This document shows positions 54,433 to 56,120 of a stretch of 56,120 nt of DNA, in pieces. The translations under genes were made by a program, and so were the position numbers. The number at the start of each line of letters is the position of its first letter. The stretch's first letter is position 1. The DNA is from JAUYMM01 sp049301455 (GTDB taxonomy: Bacteria > Patescibacteriota > Microgenomatia > UBA8517). The notes below the pieces were generated by a model. It had not been told where the DNA came from. It ran no database searches and saw nothing but the letters and a program-made list of their open reading frames with translations. The stretch is taken from the NCBI GenBank assembly GCA_049301455.1, contig JBAQKY010000022.1, positions 1-56,120 on the forward strand, given 5' to 3'.

Positions 54433-56120
54433 GTGGCTGGAAGAAAACAAAAACCCACCACTGCCCTTTCAATACTTTCGTCGATACTAATCGCCGTTGG
54501 TAAACCTTTCTATCGAGTTCTTTCTTCAGTCTTTATCACCACAATTTTCATTCTTTATACAATTGGACATTTATTCAGAAAAATTTTTGACATATTTTCA
54601 AAAATCAAATTACCAAAACACAAAGTAAGTAAAATTATTTATCCTAAATTCGGAATAAGAATTCCCAGATTTTCAATAAAGATTCCGAGGGATGTGATAA
54701 ATCTAAAAAAAATTAGAGTTAATTTTCCTAAACTTCCAACTTTTAGAATAAAGTTTGGAATCAAGAAAAGATATTTACTACTGATTGTAATTTTAATATC
54801 TTCTATTTCTTTATTCTATTTCTATATTCTCAAAGATCTCCCCTCACCAAAAGAACTCACAACAAGACAGATTGATGCGTCAACAAAAATATACGACAGA
54901 AACGGAATACTTCTTTACACAATCTACAAAGACCAAAACAGAACTCCTGTAAAGCTTTCTCAAGTACCTGAAAATGTAAAACTAGCAACACTAGCAGCGG
55001 AAGACGCTGAGTTTTATCAGCATCAAGGATTTTCTATAAAAGGCATCCTTCGTGCTACTGCCAAAAACATCAGTGAAGGAAGAATTGAAGGTGGATCGAC
55101 AATTACACAGCAACTTGTTAAAAATGCGCTACTTTCTTCAGAAAAAACATACATTAGAAAAATAAGAGAGCTAATCCTCTCAATTGGTGTAGAAATGAAC
55201 TATTCAAAAGATGAAATATTAGAGATGTATTTAAATGAAGTAAGCTATGGTGGAACTATATACGGGATACAAGAGGCATCAATTCACTATTTTGGAAAAA
55301 ATGTAGATAAACTAACACTAGCAGAAGCTGCACTAATTGCAGGACTACCACAAAGCCCAACAAGGTACTCACCGTTCGGGAGTAACCCAGATTTAACTTT
55401 TTCAAGGCAAAGAGAAGTTTTATATTTAATGAGAATTAACAAATTCATAACTGAAGATGAAGAGAGGCTGGCTATGGCTCAAAGAATCACATTCGCTGCA
55501 AACAAACAAAACATACTTGCCCCTCATTTTGTTATGTATATTAGAGAAAAATTGATTGATCAATTTGGAGAAGAATTAGTACAAAAAGGAGGTCTTTCTG
55601 TCACGACAACTTTAGACCTAAACATCCAGATGATGGCTGAAAAGGTTGCAAAAGAAGAAATAGAAAAACTAAAAAATTTAAACGTAGGCAATACAGGAAT
55701 AATAGTACTTAATCCAAAAAACAACGAAATACTAGCAATGGTTGGTTCAGTTGATTACTTCAATACAGAAAAGGGTGGTAATGTTAATGTCACAACAAGA
55801 CTAAGACAACCAGGATCATCCATAAAAATTATAAATTATGCCCAAGCCCTTTCAGAAGGACTAACACTTGCCTCAATTATTGACGATTCACCAGTTACTT
55901 TTGATGTTAGAGGACAAAAACCATATAGCCCTAAAAATTATGATGGAACTTATAAGGGTAAAATTACAATCAGACAAGCTTTAGCGCAATCAAGAAATAT
56001 ACCTGCAGTTAAAATCCTCGCCAGCTATGGCTTAGGTAAAATGATAGATCTTGGAGAAAAAATGGGAATAACAACATGGCAAGATAGATCAAGATTTGGT
56101 CTTTCATTGACATTAGGTGG
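54433..56120 (+). CDS. Class A penicillin-binding protein, second paralog (cut by window end)
   Basis: The first 562 residues of a PBP1A-like protein, starting at GTG 54433. Before and around the anchor is a long basic N-terminus with imperfect repeats of the type FGIRIPRFSIKIPR and FPKLPTFRIKFG, then the membrane helix (YLLLIVILISSISLFYFYI). The GT51 domain follows (LAAEDAEFYQHQGF, RIEGGSTITQQLVKN, NEVSYGGTIYGIQ), and then the transpeptidase SxxK (PGSSIKIINYA) and SRN (AQSRNIPA). The KTG motif lies beyond the window. It is a tandem paralog of the 51480 gene. Confidence 0.93.
   Translation, partial: MAGRKQKPTTALSILSSILIAVGKPFYRVLSSVFITTIFILYTIGHLFRKIFDIFSKIKLPKHKVSKIIYPKFGIRIPRFSIKIPRDVINLKKIRVNFPKLPTFRIKFGIKKRYLLLIVILISSISLFYFYILKDLPSPKELTTRQIDASTKIYDRNGILLYTIYKDQNRTPVKLSQVPENVKLATLAAEDAEFYQHQGFSIKGILRATAKNISEGRIEGGSTITQQLVKNALLSSEKTYIRKIRELILSIGVEMNYSKDEILEMYLNEVSYGGTIYGIQEASIHYFGKNVDKLTLAEAALIAGLPQSPTRYSPFGSNPDLTFSRQREVLYLMRINKFITEDEERLAMAQRITFAANKQNILAPHFVMYIREKLIDQFGEELVQKGGLSVTTTLDLNIQMMAEKVAKEEIEKLKNLNVGNTGIIVLNPKNNEILAMVGSVDYFNTEKGGNVNVTTRLRQPGSSIKIINYAQALSEGLTLASIIDDSPVTFDVRGQKPYSPKNYDGTYKGKITIRQALAQSRNIPAVKILASYGLGKMIDLGEKMGITTWQDRSRFGLSLTLG

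Overview
The window reads as chromosome from a small-genome, AT-rich bacterium of the Candidate Phyla Radiation (Patescibacteria); a Microgenomates- or WWE3-like member is my best guess, from gene content rather than a phylogeny. Reasons: very tight gene packing with 1-4 nt stop/start overlaps, many short one-helix membrane proteins, an ATP-dependent DNA ligase, a stand-alone PolA-type 5'-3' exonuclease, a B12-dependent ribonucleotide reductase, CvpA-CAP, DUF5667-like and DUF5654-like proteins, and few Shine-Dalgarno sites. TGA is used as an ordinary stop codon. Many genes at transcription-unit starts have a -10 hexamer (TANNNT) ending about 6 nt before the start codon, which implies leaderless mRNAs.

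Layout. 1-1.6 kb: thioredoxin reductase (cut by the window edge), a disordered repeat peptide, thioredoxin, and a divergent anchored protein. 1.6-7.1 kb: a copper/redox cassette in which CsoR, a membrane cupredoxin and a CopA P-type ATPase diverge from a DsbD/TauE-like membrane protein fused to a cupredoxin, a CopZ-like HMA protein, a CPHC thioredoxin-like protein and a CPIC membrane protein; a CsoR-type palindrome lies inside the csoR promoter. 7.1-9.2 kb: a winged-helix regulator gene flanked by two copies of a 19-bp element, each 24 nt before the start codon of an outward-facing small gene. 9.2-30 kb: mainly housekeeping genes (MGMT, CvpA-CAP, MFS, Pth, Nramp-like transporter, ATP ligase, Fic, RecF, a glycosyltransferase-alpha-galactosidase fusion, MutM, a second glycosyltransferase, 5'-3' exonuclease, FtsH). 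Within this a 1.35-kb single-gene insertion (12.05-13.4 kb) is bounded by 23-bp direct repeats at the 3' end of pth. 30-32.2 kb: a small secreted peptide, TrpS, a GNAT protein and a tRNA with a CAU anticodon.

32.3-39.6 kb is the most striking region. A second CAU tRNA gene is split by a compact 188-nt group I intron, and a roughly 7-kb integrative element sits in the 3' half of the same tRNA. The element carries a large serine recombinase, a small operon with a helix-turn-helix protein, an Xre regulator and several unknown cargo genes, and it is bounded by a 20-bp repeat of the tRNA 3' end. The recombinase reading frame runs through the att core into the tRNA, so its C-terminus would change between the integrated and circular forms. 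The tRNA's probable original terminator now lies 7 kb away, and the element provides a new one.

39.6-56 kb returns to chromosomal genes: FtsB/DivIC-like, a XerD-like recombinase, a rare tRNA-Ile(UAU), a large membrane-anchored TraG/HerA-like ATPase, cobalamin adenosyltransferase, a methyltransferase, NrdJ-NrdR, a CPBP protease, a HEPN-like protein, and two tandem class A penicillin-binding proteins, the second cut by the window end. No rRNA, CRISPR array or insertion sequence was seen. Outside the annotated items, the longer gene-free stretches (30185-30267, 35964-36071, 36710-36814, 38526-38748) are AT-rich and show nothing further that I can support.
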